Made by a program: the position numbers and the translations under genes. Shown piece by piece: positions 1-6,307 of a stretch of DNA of 10,828 nucleotides. The stretch spans positions 1 to 10,828 of the forward strand of contig NZ_JBFNEO010000089.1 in the NCBI RefSeq assembly GCF_040797585.1, read 5' to 3'. The DNA is from Clostridium_Z sp040797585 (lineage in GTDB: Bacteria; Bacillota; Clostridia; Clostridiales; Clostridiaceae). Position 1 is the first letter of the stretch. Each line of letters starts with the position of its first letter. The notes under the pieces are model-generated. The model did no database searches. It was not told the origin of the DNA and saw nothing but the letters and a program-made list of their open reading frames with translations.

Positions 1-48
1 ATATTATATAATATGACAAATCTACTGTATATATATTTGTTAATATGT

Positions 49-77
49 AAAAACTCAAGGGTGTTTTTATTTTTTTG
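49..77 (+). terminator. Probable Rho-independent terminator of a gene left of the window
   Basis: AAAAAC (49-54) pairs with GTTTTT (63-68). Inside it are one T/T mismatch, a C-G pair and an AAGG loop. An A then a run of T follows directly (70-76). The stem is weak and mostly A/T, so this is moderate evidence only. The T-run orientation fits plus-strand transcription entering from the left edge. Confidence 0.4.
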
Positions 78-191
78 TATCCTGTTAAGTTCTATTCCTT
101 AAAGTTCTTCATTTTTTATTTGAAATATGTTGATATATAGATTACTGTTTTTCTTTTCCAATTTTATCCATAATGTTATACTTGTGCTACA

Positions 192-223
192 GCATAGGTT
201 ATGCCTTGCAGATTCCCTCTGCA
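192..223. repeat. Two adjacent short hairpins in a GC-richer patch
   Basis: GCATA (192-196) and TATGC (200-204) form a 5-bp stem with a 3-base loop. Three bases later TGCAGA (207-212) and TCTGCA (218-223) form a perfect 6-bp stem with loop TTCCC. The patch is visibly richer in G/C than its surroundings. There is no T-run after it, so it is not a normal terminator. It could be part of an unidentified small RNA or a remnant of a mobile element end; nothing here decides between these. Confidence 0.35.
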
Positions 224-282
224 TTAGTGGTATTTATAAATAAAATATAAAAAAATAATTAGTAAGTATTTTAACCTATTGT

Positions 283-386
283 GCTAGTTAAATCTTAAGA
301 TAGTTTAAACTTATAAATTAGAATTCAAAAGTTTAAAAATTCTATTTATGAAATCCAATAAACTTCAATTATATAAATTAACTAGC
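283..386. repeat. Nested inverted repeats upstream of the plus-strand gene
   Basis: The outer arms GCTAGTTAA (283-291) and TTAACTAGC (378-386) are a perfect 9-bp inverted repeat 86 bases apart. Between them lie the palindrome AGTTTAAACT (302-311) and a long hairpin whose arms at 313-325 and 338-349 pair over 12 bp with one bulged T. The right outer arm overlaps the proposed -35 box, so the repeat could be an operator or looped structure acting on that promoter. Most pairs are A-T, so chance is a real alternative in DNA of this composition. Confidence 0.35.
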
Positions 387-406
387 ATAAGGAGTTATTT
401 TAATAT
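378..406 (+). promoter_or_regulatory. Candidate sigma-A-type promoter of the 453-1886 gene
   Basis: TTAACT (378-383, 4 of 6 to TTGACA) is followed after exactly 17 bases by TAATAT (401-406, 4 of 6 to TATAAT). Transcription would start near 413, giving a leader of about 40 nt before the TTG start. The spacing is ideal but both boxes are imperfect, and similar matches are easy to find in A/T-rich DNA. Confidence 0.33.
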
Positions 407-452
407 TCTACCAATTACTTTATTTAAGATTTAAGAACATGAGGTGATTTAA

Positions 453-1886
453 TTGTATTATAACATTTCTAATCTAACTTTAACTATAAATGAGGAAATC
501 TTTGAATTATCTATTCCCTCTCATGTTAATACAATAAACATATATGAAGGTCTTTATCTTAAGATAAACTCTACTAACAATATAATAAATATATCTTTAT
601 TAAATACTGGAACTAAAAAAATTAACATAAATAATCTTTCTCTTACAACATTTGTTCTAGATAAGGATGATTATGATTGGTATTTAAACTTTCATGAGGA
701 TATTTCAAAGGATATTGATATCCACCCTGTAAGTAGTAGAGATAGCTCTTCTTACATGTTCTCTATGTTATTTAGTGAAGACTATCTAAACTTAATACTA
801 GGTTTTTTAAGTAGTAAGAGTAGCTATAACCACATAGATATTCTTTCAAAGAAAAACTCATTAATAATAAATGCTACCTATGATTTTATAAACCAAGCTA
901 TTCACCAGGGAGAAGAATTTACCCTTGACCCCCTGTTCTTCTCCCATGATATAAATTATATAAATCTTATAACTTCCTATTGTGCAGCTATAAAAAATAC
1001 TAATACTTCTTCCCCTGAAAAACTTCAAGTCTTTGAAAGAAGAAAGGAAGAAAATATACTTTTTACTAACAAATTAAGCAGTTATATTTTAAGAAATAAT
1101 TTTGATCCTATAAAAGTAAAAATAAATGGGGAAACCCTATATCCTATAGATATTACATCAGCTCTAGGACGTCATTATATTATGGATAAAGTAAAAAGAT
1201 TACTTCTGTCTTCCTCTTATATAGAGATTAATAATGTTATGGAATATATAAATATTGTTAGAAAATATAAAAGATTTAATGTTTATAATTATATAGATTT
1301 TCTTACTGAGGATATAAATAAGACCTTTCCTAATGCCATCTTACTTTCAAAGGATGTTCCTTTTGGTCTTATGCTTTCTCATAACTTTGCCTATATAAAT
1401 AGAATAAAGCCTTATACTTCAAAAATATTCTCAAAACCTATTTATAGTTTTGATATGCATTTTTTAATAAAAACACTTTTACTTAACAGCATATATATTT
1501 ATGATAATAAGTATTCCATAAAAAACTCAAAGGTTAAGGAGCTCTTAGAAATTATAACAAGCTCTATAAAGCCAGAGTATATATCTCTTGAAGCATCTCT
1601 TGAGCTTGCCTCAAGTTTAAATAATTGTGAAAAAATAATTCCTTATATTTATAAGGAAAATATCTTCTCCTTTTTAGTTAAAGGGGAAAGTGGTTATTAC
1701 ATTGCTGTATTTAACCTTTCTAAAAGAAGGACTTCCTTCCACTGGGATCTTTCTCAAAATTTAAAGGAATATATAAGTGGAAATCTAAAGGAGCTTTTCA
1801 CTGGAGAGACCTTCGAGATTAGAGACAATAAGCTAAAACTTAAAAATCTTAACTCCATGGACTGCTACCTTTTAAAACTAAGCTAA
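453..1886 (+). CDS. GH36 alpha-galactosidase-like protein with a contracted, probably inactive barrel
   Basis: The 477-residue protein has no signal peptide and no clear membrane segment, so it is probably cytoplasmic. The start is a TTG at 453, supported by GAGGTG six bases upstream; no in-frame ATG competes. Residues ~5-190 read like the N-terminal beta-sandwich of GH36 enzymes: a 'LILGFLSS' strand near 114-121 and 'HQGEEF' near 151-156. Residues ~293-477 read like the end of the GH36 barrel and C-terminal sandwich: 'NAILLSKDVPFG' (294-305), 'NRIKPY' (316-321) and 'ELFTGETFEI' (447-456). Only about 90 residues separate the N-terminal part from 'YIDFL' (280-284), which sits where GH36 has its Lys-x-Asp nucleophile strand. 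That is far less than the usual barrel, and the GWxSWY-type segment is absent. Inference: a degenerate, non-catalytic relative. Assignment is by pattern only; it may instead be an unrelated two-sandwich protein. The frame is intact, so it is not a pseudogene. Confidence 0.45.
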   Translation: MYYNISNLTLTINEEIFELSIPSHVNTINIYEGLYLKINSTNNIINISLLNTGTKKININNLSLTTFVLDKDDYDWYLNFHEDISKDIDIHPVSSRDSSSYMFSMLFSEDYLNLILGFLSSKSSYNHIDILSKKNSLIINATYDFINQAIHQGEEFTLDPLFFSHDINYINLITSYCAAIKNTNTSSPEKLQVFERRKEENILFTNKLSSYILRNNFDPIKVKINGETLYPIDITSALGRHYIMDKVKRLLLSSSYIEINNVMEYINIVRKYKRFNVYNYIDFLTEDINKTFPNAILLSKDVPFGLMLSHNFAYINRIKPYTSKIFSKPIYSFDMHFLIKTLLLNSIYIYDNKYSIKNSKVKELLEIITSSIKPEYISLEASLELASSLNNCEKIIPYIYKENIFSFLVKGESGYYIAVFNLSKRRTSFHWDLSQNLKEYISGNLKELFTGETFEIRDNKLKLKNLNSMDCYLLKLS

Positions 1887-1921
1887 CATCTTAATTAATA
1901 TATATTGGTATTACCCCCTAA

Positions 1922-2035
1922 AAAAAGAATAAGCATAGCATACTATTATTTTAAAAGTCTCACATAAAAGATTCCCTCGTCTAGAGATTTTAATATAAGT
2001 TCCCTAATTATAGTATTGCTACACTTATTCTTTTT
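1922..2035. repeat. Large inverted repeat, possibly a bidirectional terminator or element end
   Basis: AAAAAGAATAAG (1922-1933) pairs perfectly with CTTATTCTTTTT (2024-2035). After a CA/CA internal loop, TAGCA (1936-1940) pairs with TGCTA (2017-2021), and TACTAT (1941-1946) pairs with ATAGTA (2010-2015) with one bulged T. That makes 23 paired bases over 25 positions around a loop of about 63 nt. T-runs lie at the outer end of the stem on both strands. It sits between the convergent genes ending at 1886 and 2277, so a bidirectional terminator is plausible. The long loop, and copy A starting only five bases beyond it, leave open that it is an arm of a small mobile element. Confidence 0.5.
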
Positions 2036-2040
2036 ATCTT

Positions 2041-2137
2041 ATGGCTAGGAGCTGTAACCCCCTCATCCTCTTGAACGGCGATGGCTAACAATTGCTACGC
2101 CCCTAGATTAACTCATCTAAAAGAAGATTCGTTCTAT
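2041..2137 (+). repeat. Copy A of a two-copy 80-nt structured element
   Basis: The core (2041-2120) aligns without gaps to the minus strand of 8764-8685: 80 bases each, 66 identical. Core bases 1-11 and 59-80 are identical; most changes fall in the middle (33-58), as expected for a structured RNA or hairpin-type element. After 3 unrelated bases (32 in copy B), a 14-base tail (2124-2137) matches the same tail in copy B at 13 of 14. CTAGG (core 5-9) can pair with CCTAG (62-66), and core 10-15 partly with 48-53. No plus-strand gene follows this copy, unlike copy B, which lies in the modA leader. Identity is unknown: structured RNA, IS200/IS605-type end, or palindrome-associated element. Confidence 0.7.
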
Positions 2138-2249
2138 ATTTCTCTTTAGTTTTGATTCATATCTATACTTCTCATATTAAAATCTTATAAAGGATTATAG
2201 CTTTACTAATATCCTACCTTATAAACTATAATATAATACTTTCCTCTAT

Positions 2250-2282
2250 AAGTAACTCTTACTAAGAGTCTAAGAATTACTT
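2250..2282 (-). other. Hairpin overlapping the stop codon of the DUF1858 gene
   Basis: The arms 2250-2261 and 2271-2282 pair over 12 bp (one G-U wobble on the minus-strand transcript) with a 9-base loop. The stem covers the stop codon at 2277-2279. No T-run follows on the minus strand, so it is not a canonical terminator; it may protect the 3' end or be an RNase processing point. Confidence 0.4.
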
Positions 2283-2462
2283 ATTAAGTTCTTCCAAAAG
2301 CTCATCTAAATCAAAGCAATGAACAAGGGCTGCATGTTCAAGACTTTCTGTTTCGGCTGTAGGACATTGAAGGCAATGCATACCTCTTTCTAAAAAAAGC
2401 TCTTCAGCCTTAGGATTCATCTTTACCACATCTTTTATTATGGTATCCCTTGTAATCTTCAT
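2277..2462 (-). CDS. DUF1858 (hybrid-cluster-associated redox disulfide domain) mini-protein
   Basis: The 61-residue cytoplasmic protein consists of a single PF08984/TIGR03980-type domain. The family hallmarks are visible: the opening 'DVVKMNP', the 'GMHCLQCP' segment with the redox pair Cys30-x-x-Cys33, then 'ETESLEHAALVH' and the acidic 'DLDELLEELN' end. Cys49 follows His48 where family members usually have Gly, giving a third cysteine. The start is the ATG at 2462, preceded by GGGGGAA about seven bases upstream; a longer in-frame start at 2483 is upstream of this ribosome binding site and unlikely. The family often occurs beside hybrid cluster (Hcp) or radical-SAM proteins, but no such partner is in the window. 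It lies 110 bases after the MATE gene on the same strand and may be read through from it. The family is clear; the substrate or partner is unknown. Confidence 0.85.
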   Translation of the reverse strand: MKITRDTIIKDVVKMNPKAEELFLERGMHCLQCPTAETESLEHAALVHCFDLDELLEELNK

Positions 2463-2487
2463 AATTGATTCCCCCAAATACAATATA

Positions 2488-2518
2488 TTTTTATACCCTA
2501 ACTTTTTTATATCCTAAC
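2488..2518 (-). promoter_or_regulatory. Tandem 15-base direct repeat in the DUF1858 upstream region
   Basis: On the minus strand the sequences GTTAGGATATAAAAA (2518-2504) and GTTAGGGTATAAAAA (2502-2488) differ at one base and are 16 bases apart. Each contains TATAAA. With TTAATT at 2535-2530 and an 18-base spacer, the upstream TATAAA (2511-2506) could be the -10 of a weak promoter for the DUF1858 gene. The repeat could equally be a paired regulator site or a local duplication. Confidence 0.35.
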
Positions 2519-2519
2519 C

Positions 2520-2546
2520 TTCTATGAGAAATTAAGCCATTTTTTA
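2520..2546. repeat. Dispersed 27-bp repeat, copy 1
   Basis: These 27 bases match 5997-6023 at 24 positions in the same orientation. The copy lies about 58-84 bases upstream of the DUF1858 start codon and overlaps the weak -35 proposed there. The second copy lies upstream of the DUF4213/DUF364 gene. It could be a shared regulatory site or an A/T-rich dispersed repeat. Confidence 0.4.
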
Positions 2547-2572
2547 ATATGAGCTCCACATATTCCCCTCTA

Positions 2573-3952
2573 TTAACTAACTTTATTTAAAGCTATCTCA
2601 TCATTAAATAGCTTATTTATCTTTAAAAGTCCGATGAAAGCTAATGTCATTATAATTCCCTTAGCTATACTGCTTATACTTATACTCCACCACACTCCAT
2701 CAAGACCTAAGGCTGGTATACTAGATAAAAGATATGCCGCCGGAATTCTAGCTCCAGTTAAAATTGTACTTATTACTGATGGTATATAAGTTTTTCCAAG
2801 ACCATTAAAGGCTCCTGATGTAGTTATTTCAATACACATAAATAATTGAGAATATCCAAGTATTCTAAGATATACTTGTCCATATTTTATTGCTTCAGCC
2901 TCTGGTATAAAGAATCCAAATACAGTTTCTCCGGCAAAAACAAGTAATATTGTTGCAAGTATACCAACCACAACTGCCATTCCCATGGTTGCTTTGTATC
3001 CTTTTAATATTCTCTCATACTTTTTAGCTCCATAGTTCTGTCCAACAAAAGCTCCAAGAGCTGTAGAGAATCCCCCTGCTGTCATCCATGATATAGCTTC
3101 TATTTGAGAACCTACCTTTTGTACTGCTATGGCAAGTGGTCCCCACCCTGCAATTATTCTAGCTATAAACATAGAGAATATAGTAAATAGTCCATTTTGG
3201 CATCCTACTGGAAACCCTAACTTGCATATAACCTTTATGTGCTCCATATCTGGCTTTGAAAATATAGAAACCTTTAAAAACTTCTCTTTACTCTTTAACA
3301 TAACTATTATAAAACAAAGAGTTACAATAGCTTGTGCAAGAACTGTTGCAATGGCTGCTCCCAATACTCCCATCTTAGGAAAAGGTCCTATTCCCATTAT
3401 AAGTACTGGATCAAATACTATATTAAATATAAGTCCTATGGTGTTTATAAGGAAGGGAGTTCTACTACTTCCCGCTCCATTAAATATGGCAGTAAATACT
3501 GGATTTATAAAATAAAATCCCATACCAATAACCATGACCACAAGATAGGTCTCAGCCATGGAAATCACCTCTGGATCTCCTAGCTTAAAAAAGTCTAAAA
3601 ATGGTTTTCTAAATATATATACTACTAGTCCATAAAGTATAGCTAAAACTATATTTATTTGTATAGCACTAATTACATATTTTCTTGCTGCTTCTTGGTC
3701 ATGTCTTCCAAGACTTTGAGATACCTTTATCTCTGCCCCTATTTTAGATATCATAATAAATGCCATAGCAAGCCAGGTAAAGAAGCCAGCGGTTCCAACT
3801 GCTGCCACAGCATTACTACCAACTCTTCCAATCCATATCATATCCGTCATATTATATGCCATTTGTATAAATGAAGTTCCCATTATGGGAAGGGCTAATT
3901 TTATAAGTTTTGAGGTAATATGTCCCTCAGTTAAGTCTATTCTTTTCTCCAT
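2573..3952 (-). CDS. MATE-family multidrug/cation antiporter
   Basis: A 459-residue polytopic membrane protein, the usual MATE length (about 450) with room for twelve helices. It exports cationic drugs or metabolites in exchange for Na+ or H+. Visible family marks: 'LALPIMGTSF' opening helix 1, Asp37 in 'NMTDMIWIGRVG', 'AVAAVG' (48-53), the 'GAGSSRTP' segment (159-166) and 'FDPVLIMG' (180-187). A second-half counterpart, 'SGAFNGLGKT', lies late in the protein. The start at 3952 is supported by AGGAGG, which is embedded in the last codons of the acetyltransferase gene only 6 bases upstream, so the two genes are translationally close and surely co-transcribed. No strong terminator is seen between its stop and the DUF1858 gene. 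The substrate cannot be read from the sequence. Confidence 0.92.
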   Translation of the reverse strand: MEKRIDLTEGHITSKLIKLALPIMGTSFIQMAYNMTDMIWIGRVGSNAVAAVGTAGFFTWLAMAFIMISKIGAEIKVSQSLGRHDQEAARKYVISAIQINIVLAILYGLVVYIFRKPFLDFFKLGDPEVISMAETYLVVMVIGMGFYFINPVFTAIFNGAGSSRTPFLINTIGLIFNIVFDPVLIMGIGPFPKMGVLGAAIATVLAQAIVTLCFIIVMLKSKEKFLKVSIFSKPDMEHIKVICKLGFPVGCQNGLFTIFSMFIARIIAGWGPLAIAVQKVGSQIEAISWMTAGGFSTALGAFVGQNYGAKKYERILKGYKATMGMAVVVGILATILLVFAGETVFGFFIPEAEAIKYGQVYLRILGYSQLFMCIEITTSGAFNGLGKTYIPSVISTILTGARIPAAYLLSSIPALGLDGVWWSISISSIAKGIIMTLAFIGLLKINKLFNDEIALNKVS

Positions 3953-3958
3953 TAAGTG

Positions 3959-4387
3959 TTATCCTCCTAAGTACATAGCTATATGTTCTATATTAGCTTC
4001 TAAAAATATTTCTCCATTTTCTATAAAACCTAAAGATTTATAAAAGTCCTTAGCCCTTAATTGAGCATTAAGTCTTATCTCTTTAAAATCGCTCTCTTTA
4101 CATATTTCTATAATCTTTTCCATTACCTTATATCCTAATTTTTGTCCTCTAAACTCCTTTAAGACAGCAACTCTACCTACTTTATAGACCTTTGGTTCTA
4201 TCTCTACAATTCTTCCTGTAGCTATAGGAAGATTTTCATTATACATAACTATATGAATAGCTCTGTCATCTAAATCATCCATTTCAATATCCTTTAAAAC
4301 CCCTTGTTCTTCCACAAACACCATGGTTCTTATATATTCAGCATCTTTAAAAAGTACATCTTTTCCTTGAAAAGTTTTAAATTCCAT
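3959..4387 (-). CDS. GNAT-family N-acetyltransferase (ElaA/YjcF-like)
   Basis: The 142-residue cytoplasmic protein transfers an acetyl group from acetyl-CoA to an unknown amine. Typical of the ElaA/YjcF group are 'IRTMVFVEEQGV' (19-30), 'MDDLDDRAIH' (36-45), 'ATGRI' (56-60), the motif-A strand 'VGRVAVLKEFRG' (70-81), 'LNAQLRAKDFYKSLGF' (106-121) and the ending 'IEHIAM'. In the CoA pyrophosphate loop (consensus Q/R-x-x-G-x-G/A) the sequence is R80-G-Q-K83-L-G85, so the first conserved Gly is Lys. The start at 4387 has AGGTGAT six bases upstream. It is the first gene of a pair with the MATE pump, which may indicate a joint detoxification role, but that is inference. A TATAAT at 4440-4435 is a possible -10; no good -35 is seen. 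Confidence 0.87.
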   Translation of the reverse strand: MEFKTFQGKDVLFKDAEYIRTMVFVEEQGVLKDIEMDDLDDRAIHIVMYNENLPIATGRIVEIEPKVYKVGRVAVLKEFRGQKLGYKVMEKIIEICKESDFKEIRLNAQLRAKDFYKSLGFIENGEIFLEANIEHIAMYLGG

Positions 4388-5159
4388 AATATCACCTCTT
4401 CATAAAATTAAACCTAGAACATAATTATGTATATATTATATAAAAATAATTACTATATAAGCTTATATAATTTTTTCTACGACTATGTTATAAATGCTTT
4501 TCTATTATTAAATTTAGATATAACTTATGCTATAGAGCTTCCAGCTTCAGTGTCAACTTATGAACTTCCCTTTAAAATTACAGACTTCAAGTAGTATATA
4601 AAATAAATTTTCAGTGAAAACCCTATATACCCTTATATAATCCTGTATAAGGTTCAACTAATAAACATTTTTTAAGCTGGAAATTTAAGTATTGATATCA
4701 CTAAGATATAGCGGTAGGACAGAATAATCTTATAAAAACAATTTATCTCTTAATACATAATACATAATTCATAAGAAACTTTCAATATTTATAGAATAAT
4801 ATTAAAAATTATAGTACTGATACAGATTATTTAAGTAAAATTTATGCTATATATTATGTTAGATAGTACATATATTTCATAAATAATTTCTTACCTATTA
4901 AGATTATTATAGTTTTCTTTGAATAAAGTGAATATATAAAAAATGGGCTTTATCACAATATATATTATGATAAAGCCCTAAATTAACTCTAATTTTTAGT
5001 ATTTATGTCAGAAACTTAATTTCAAATTATATGTATTTTTTTAATAATTGACCTTATCATGTTAGTAAGTTTTTGATTAAAATAACTTGTCTTAAAACCA
5101 TTAACTTTCTTCAGCATAAAAATTCATTATAAGTTTTCAATTTTTTATATATTTAAAAG
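4388..5159. other. 772-base gene-free region between the acetyltransferase and DUF364 genes
   Basis: No frame with a ribosome binding site was found on either strand. Contents: the acetyltransferase leader with a perfect minus-strand TATAAT (4440-4435), a 7-bp hairpin with arms CCTTATA (4631-4637) and TATAAGG (4646-4652), and the strong terminator at 4945-4978. The rest is A/T-rich with no similarity I recognise. The length is unusual next to tightly packed neighbours; a small RNA or decayed gene could lie here unseen. Confidence 0.5.
4945..4978 (-). terminator. Rho-independent terminator of the DUF364 gene
   Basis: GGGCTTTATCA (4945-4955) pairs perfectly with TGATAAAGCCC (4968-4978), an 11-bp stem that continues after a C/A mismatch into an A/T palindrome. 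On the minus strand it is followed by ATTTTTTATA, a proper U-tract. It lies about 180 bases downstream of the stop codon at 5160. Confidence 0.75.
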
Positions 5160-5888
5160 TTACTTAGAACAAAAGCATAATCTATTAAGGTTATATAGTT
5201 CTCCTATTCCAGCTATGGTAGTTCCATAAAAATACACCTTTTTATTTAATTTTGTAAAGTTTTCCATACTACCATTAGCACTAGTGCTACCTGTTGCAAG
5301 TATTATATCTGCCCATTCTATAACATTTTCATAGTCCTTAATTCCATGCTCTATGTTTACTCCATACTGAATAGTTCCCACCTTTTCTACATCTAAATCT
5401 AAAACTCTAATATTAAAATCATCCTTTAAATAATCTAAAATGGCTGGTTGAAGTCCTATTAGTGCTATATTTTCTCCCTTATGATGATTAAGAAAATACT
5501 CTCTCATTTTTTCTCCACATTCTTCTGGTTCATTGTCTTTACAATGTATAGTTCTATCTGCTAAATTTAGATGTTTCATAACTGCATTTAATGAGGCTAT
5601 AAAAAGGGCCTTATTATAATTACTACTTAGGTCTAATTCCATTATTTCCTTTAATGTGCCTCTAAAGGCCGCTGGAGAATCAGTATAAGCTTGTCCTATA
5701 TCTCCTTTAAATTCAGCATTTACTAGTACCTCTCGTCCATTGAGAAGAGGAAAATCCTTTCTCTTTGTTATACCTATAGCTTCCTCTGGCGTTAATGCTT
5801 TAGTTGTGATATATACTTCCTCTTCTTTGAAGTTATGCTTTTTGATTATTTCATCTAATTTTTTCTTTAAATCTAAATAAAATTCCAT
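5160..5888 (-). CDS. DUF4213/DUF364 putative heavy-metal chelation protein
   Basis: The 242-residue cytoplasmic protein has the two-domain layout of the family. The N-terminal DUF4213 part (about 1-85, enolase-N-like) has 'VYITTKALTPEEAIGIT' and 'GQAYTDSPAAFRG'. The C-terminal DUF364 Rossmann-like part (about 125-242) has 'NIALIGLQPAIL', 'VLDLDVEKVGTI', 'DIILATGSTSANGS' (194-207) and 'YGTTIAGI'. The linker carries the conserved 'HCKDNEPEECG' (115-125) with Cys116 and Cys124, candidate metal ligands. The start at 5888 is supported by GGGGGAG about five bases upstream. The family is proposed to bind metals, and members often sit near molybdate or other metal transport genes. Here it lies downstream of modABC on the same strand, but 419 bases away and probably transcribed separately. 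Its biochemical role is not established. Confidence 0.85.
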   Translation of the reverse strand: MEFYLDLKKKLDEIIKKHNFKEEEVYITTKALTPEEAIGITKRKDFPLLNGREVLVNAEFKGDIGQAYTDSPAAFRGTLKEIMELDLSSNYNKALFIASLNAVMKHLNLADRTIHCKDNEPEECGEKMREYFLNHHKGENIALIGLQPAILDYLKDDFNIRVLDLDVEKVGTIQYGVNIEHGIKDYENVIEWADIILATGSTSANGSMENFTKLNKKVYFYGTTIAGIGELYNLNRLCFCSK

Positions 5889-5944
5889 TACTTCTCCCCC
5901 TATCTTTTAACTGGTCTATAAAAATCACTTTTATTTCTGGATTA

Positions 5945-5960
5945 TTTATTATGTAATAAA
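5945..5960. promoter_or_regulatory. Perfect inverted repeat upstream of the DUF364 gene (possible operator)
   Basis: TTTATTA (5945-5951), two bases, TAATAAA (5954-5960): perfect 7-bp arms made of A/T only. The position, about 60 bases upstream of the start codon, suits a repressor site, but no regulator can be named and chance is likely enough at this base composition. Confidence 0.25.
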
Positions 5961-5996
5961 ATCCCCAAACTTATATAATTTTTAAATAAGAAATAA

Positions 5997-6023
5997 TTCT
6001 ATGAGAAGTTAAACCACTTTTTA
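5997..6023. repeat. Dispersed 27-bp repeat, copy 2
   Basis: It matches 2520-2546 at 24 of 27 bases in the same orientation and lies about 109-135 bases upstream of the DUF364 start codon. Both copies therefore precede minus-strand genes for small cysteine-containing, possibly metal- or redox-linked proteins. A palindrome is not evident in the shared sequence. Confidence 0.4.
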
Positions 6024-6307
6024 TATCAACTTAATCGATTCTTTAATATCTTACGCTAGTTAAATTTCTATTGAATTATCTAATTTATTTTCTTATGATA
6101 GTCAATTTTCCACTTCAAATTAATTCATTTAAAACAATTAGATTTCTATAATAAAAAGTCCCTCTTAGTTTTTTTCATCCTGAATCTTTACTTACACCTA
6201 TACTTAATCATTGAAAATGATAAGTCTTAAGTTGTGTATAAAATAATTTTGAATTAAAAATCCTATAAGTTTTTTAATGATTTTATGTTCTTACTCTATA
6301 ACTTAAT

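Larger units (their letters stand above)
1..452. other. Gene-free leader region before the 453-1886 gene
   Basis: No convincing reading frame is seen on either strand. The stretch is very A/T-rich and holds a terminator-like hairpin (49-77), two compact short hairpins (192-223), a cluster of nested inverted repeats (283-386) and a candidate promoter (378-406). The terminator points along the plus strand, which suggests that a plus-strand gene ends to the left of the window. Small peptides cannot be excluded, but none has a supporting ribosome binding site that I noticed. Confidence 0.6.
5889..6307. other. 419-base gene-free region between modC and the DUF364 gene
   Basis: No gene is seen. 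It contains a perfect 7-2-7 inverted repeat (TTTATTA/TAATAAA, 5945-5960) about 57-72 bases before the DUF364 start, copy 2 of a 27-bp dispersed repeat (5997-6023), a further GCTAGTTAAAT motif at 6055-6065, and an imperfect 9-bp hairpin (6203-6224, ATCATT/AATGAT core). No convincing intrinsic terminator for the mod operon was found here: the candidate hairpin near 6265-6290 is only A/T pairs. Confidence 0.5.

Noticed and set aside
2041..2137. Naming the repeat an IS200/IS605 end or TnpB guide-RNA scaffold
   Set aside because: Hairpins and conserved ends fit, but no transposase or TnpB remnant is in the window and the target site cannot be read.
2250..2282. Terminator of the DUF1858 gene
   Set aside because: The stem is good but overlaps the stop codon and has no U-tract; listed only as a hairpin.
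3129..3874. Open frames on the plus strand across the MATE gene (3129-3515, 3332-3583, 3659-3874)
   Set aside because: They are antisense to a clear MATE gene, resemble no family, and owe their openness to its codon bias.
6203..6224. Fur-type operator or mod terminator at the ATCATT/AATGAT hairpin
   Set aside because: The half-site spacing does not fit the 7-1-7 pattern and no U-tract follows.
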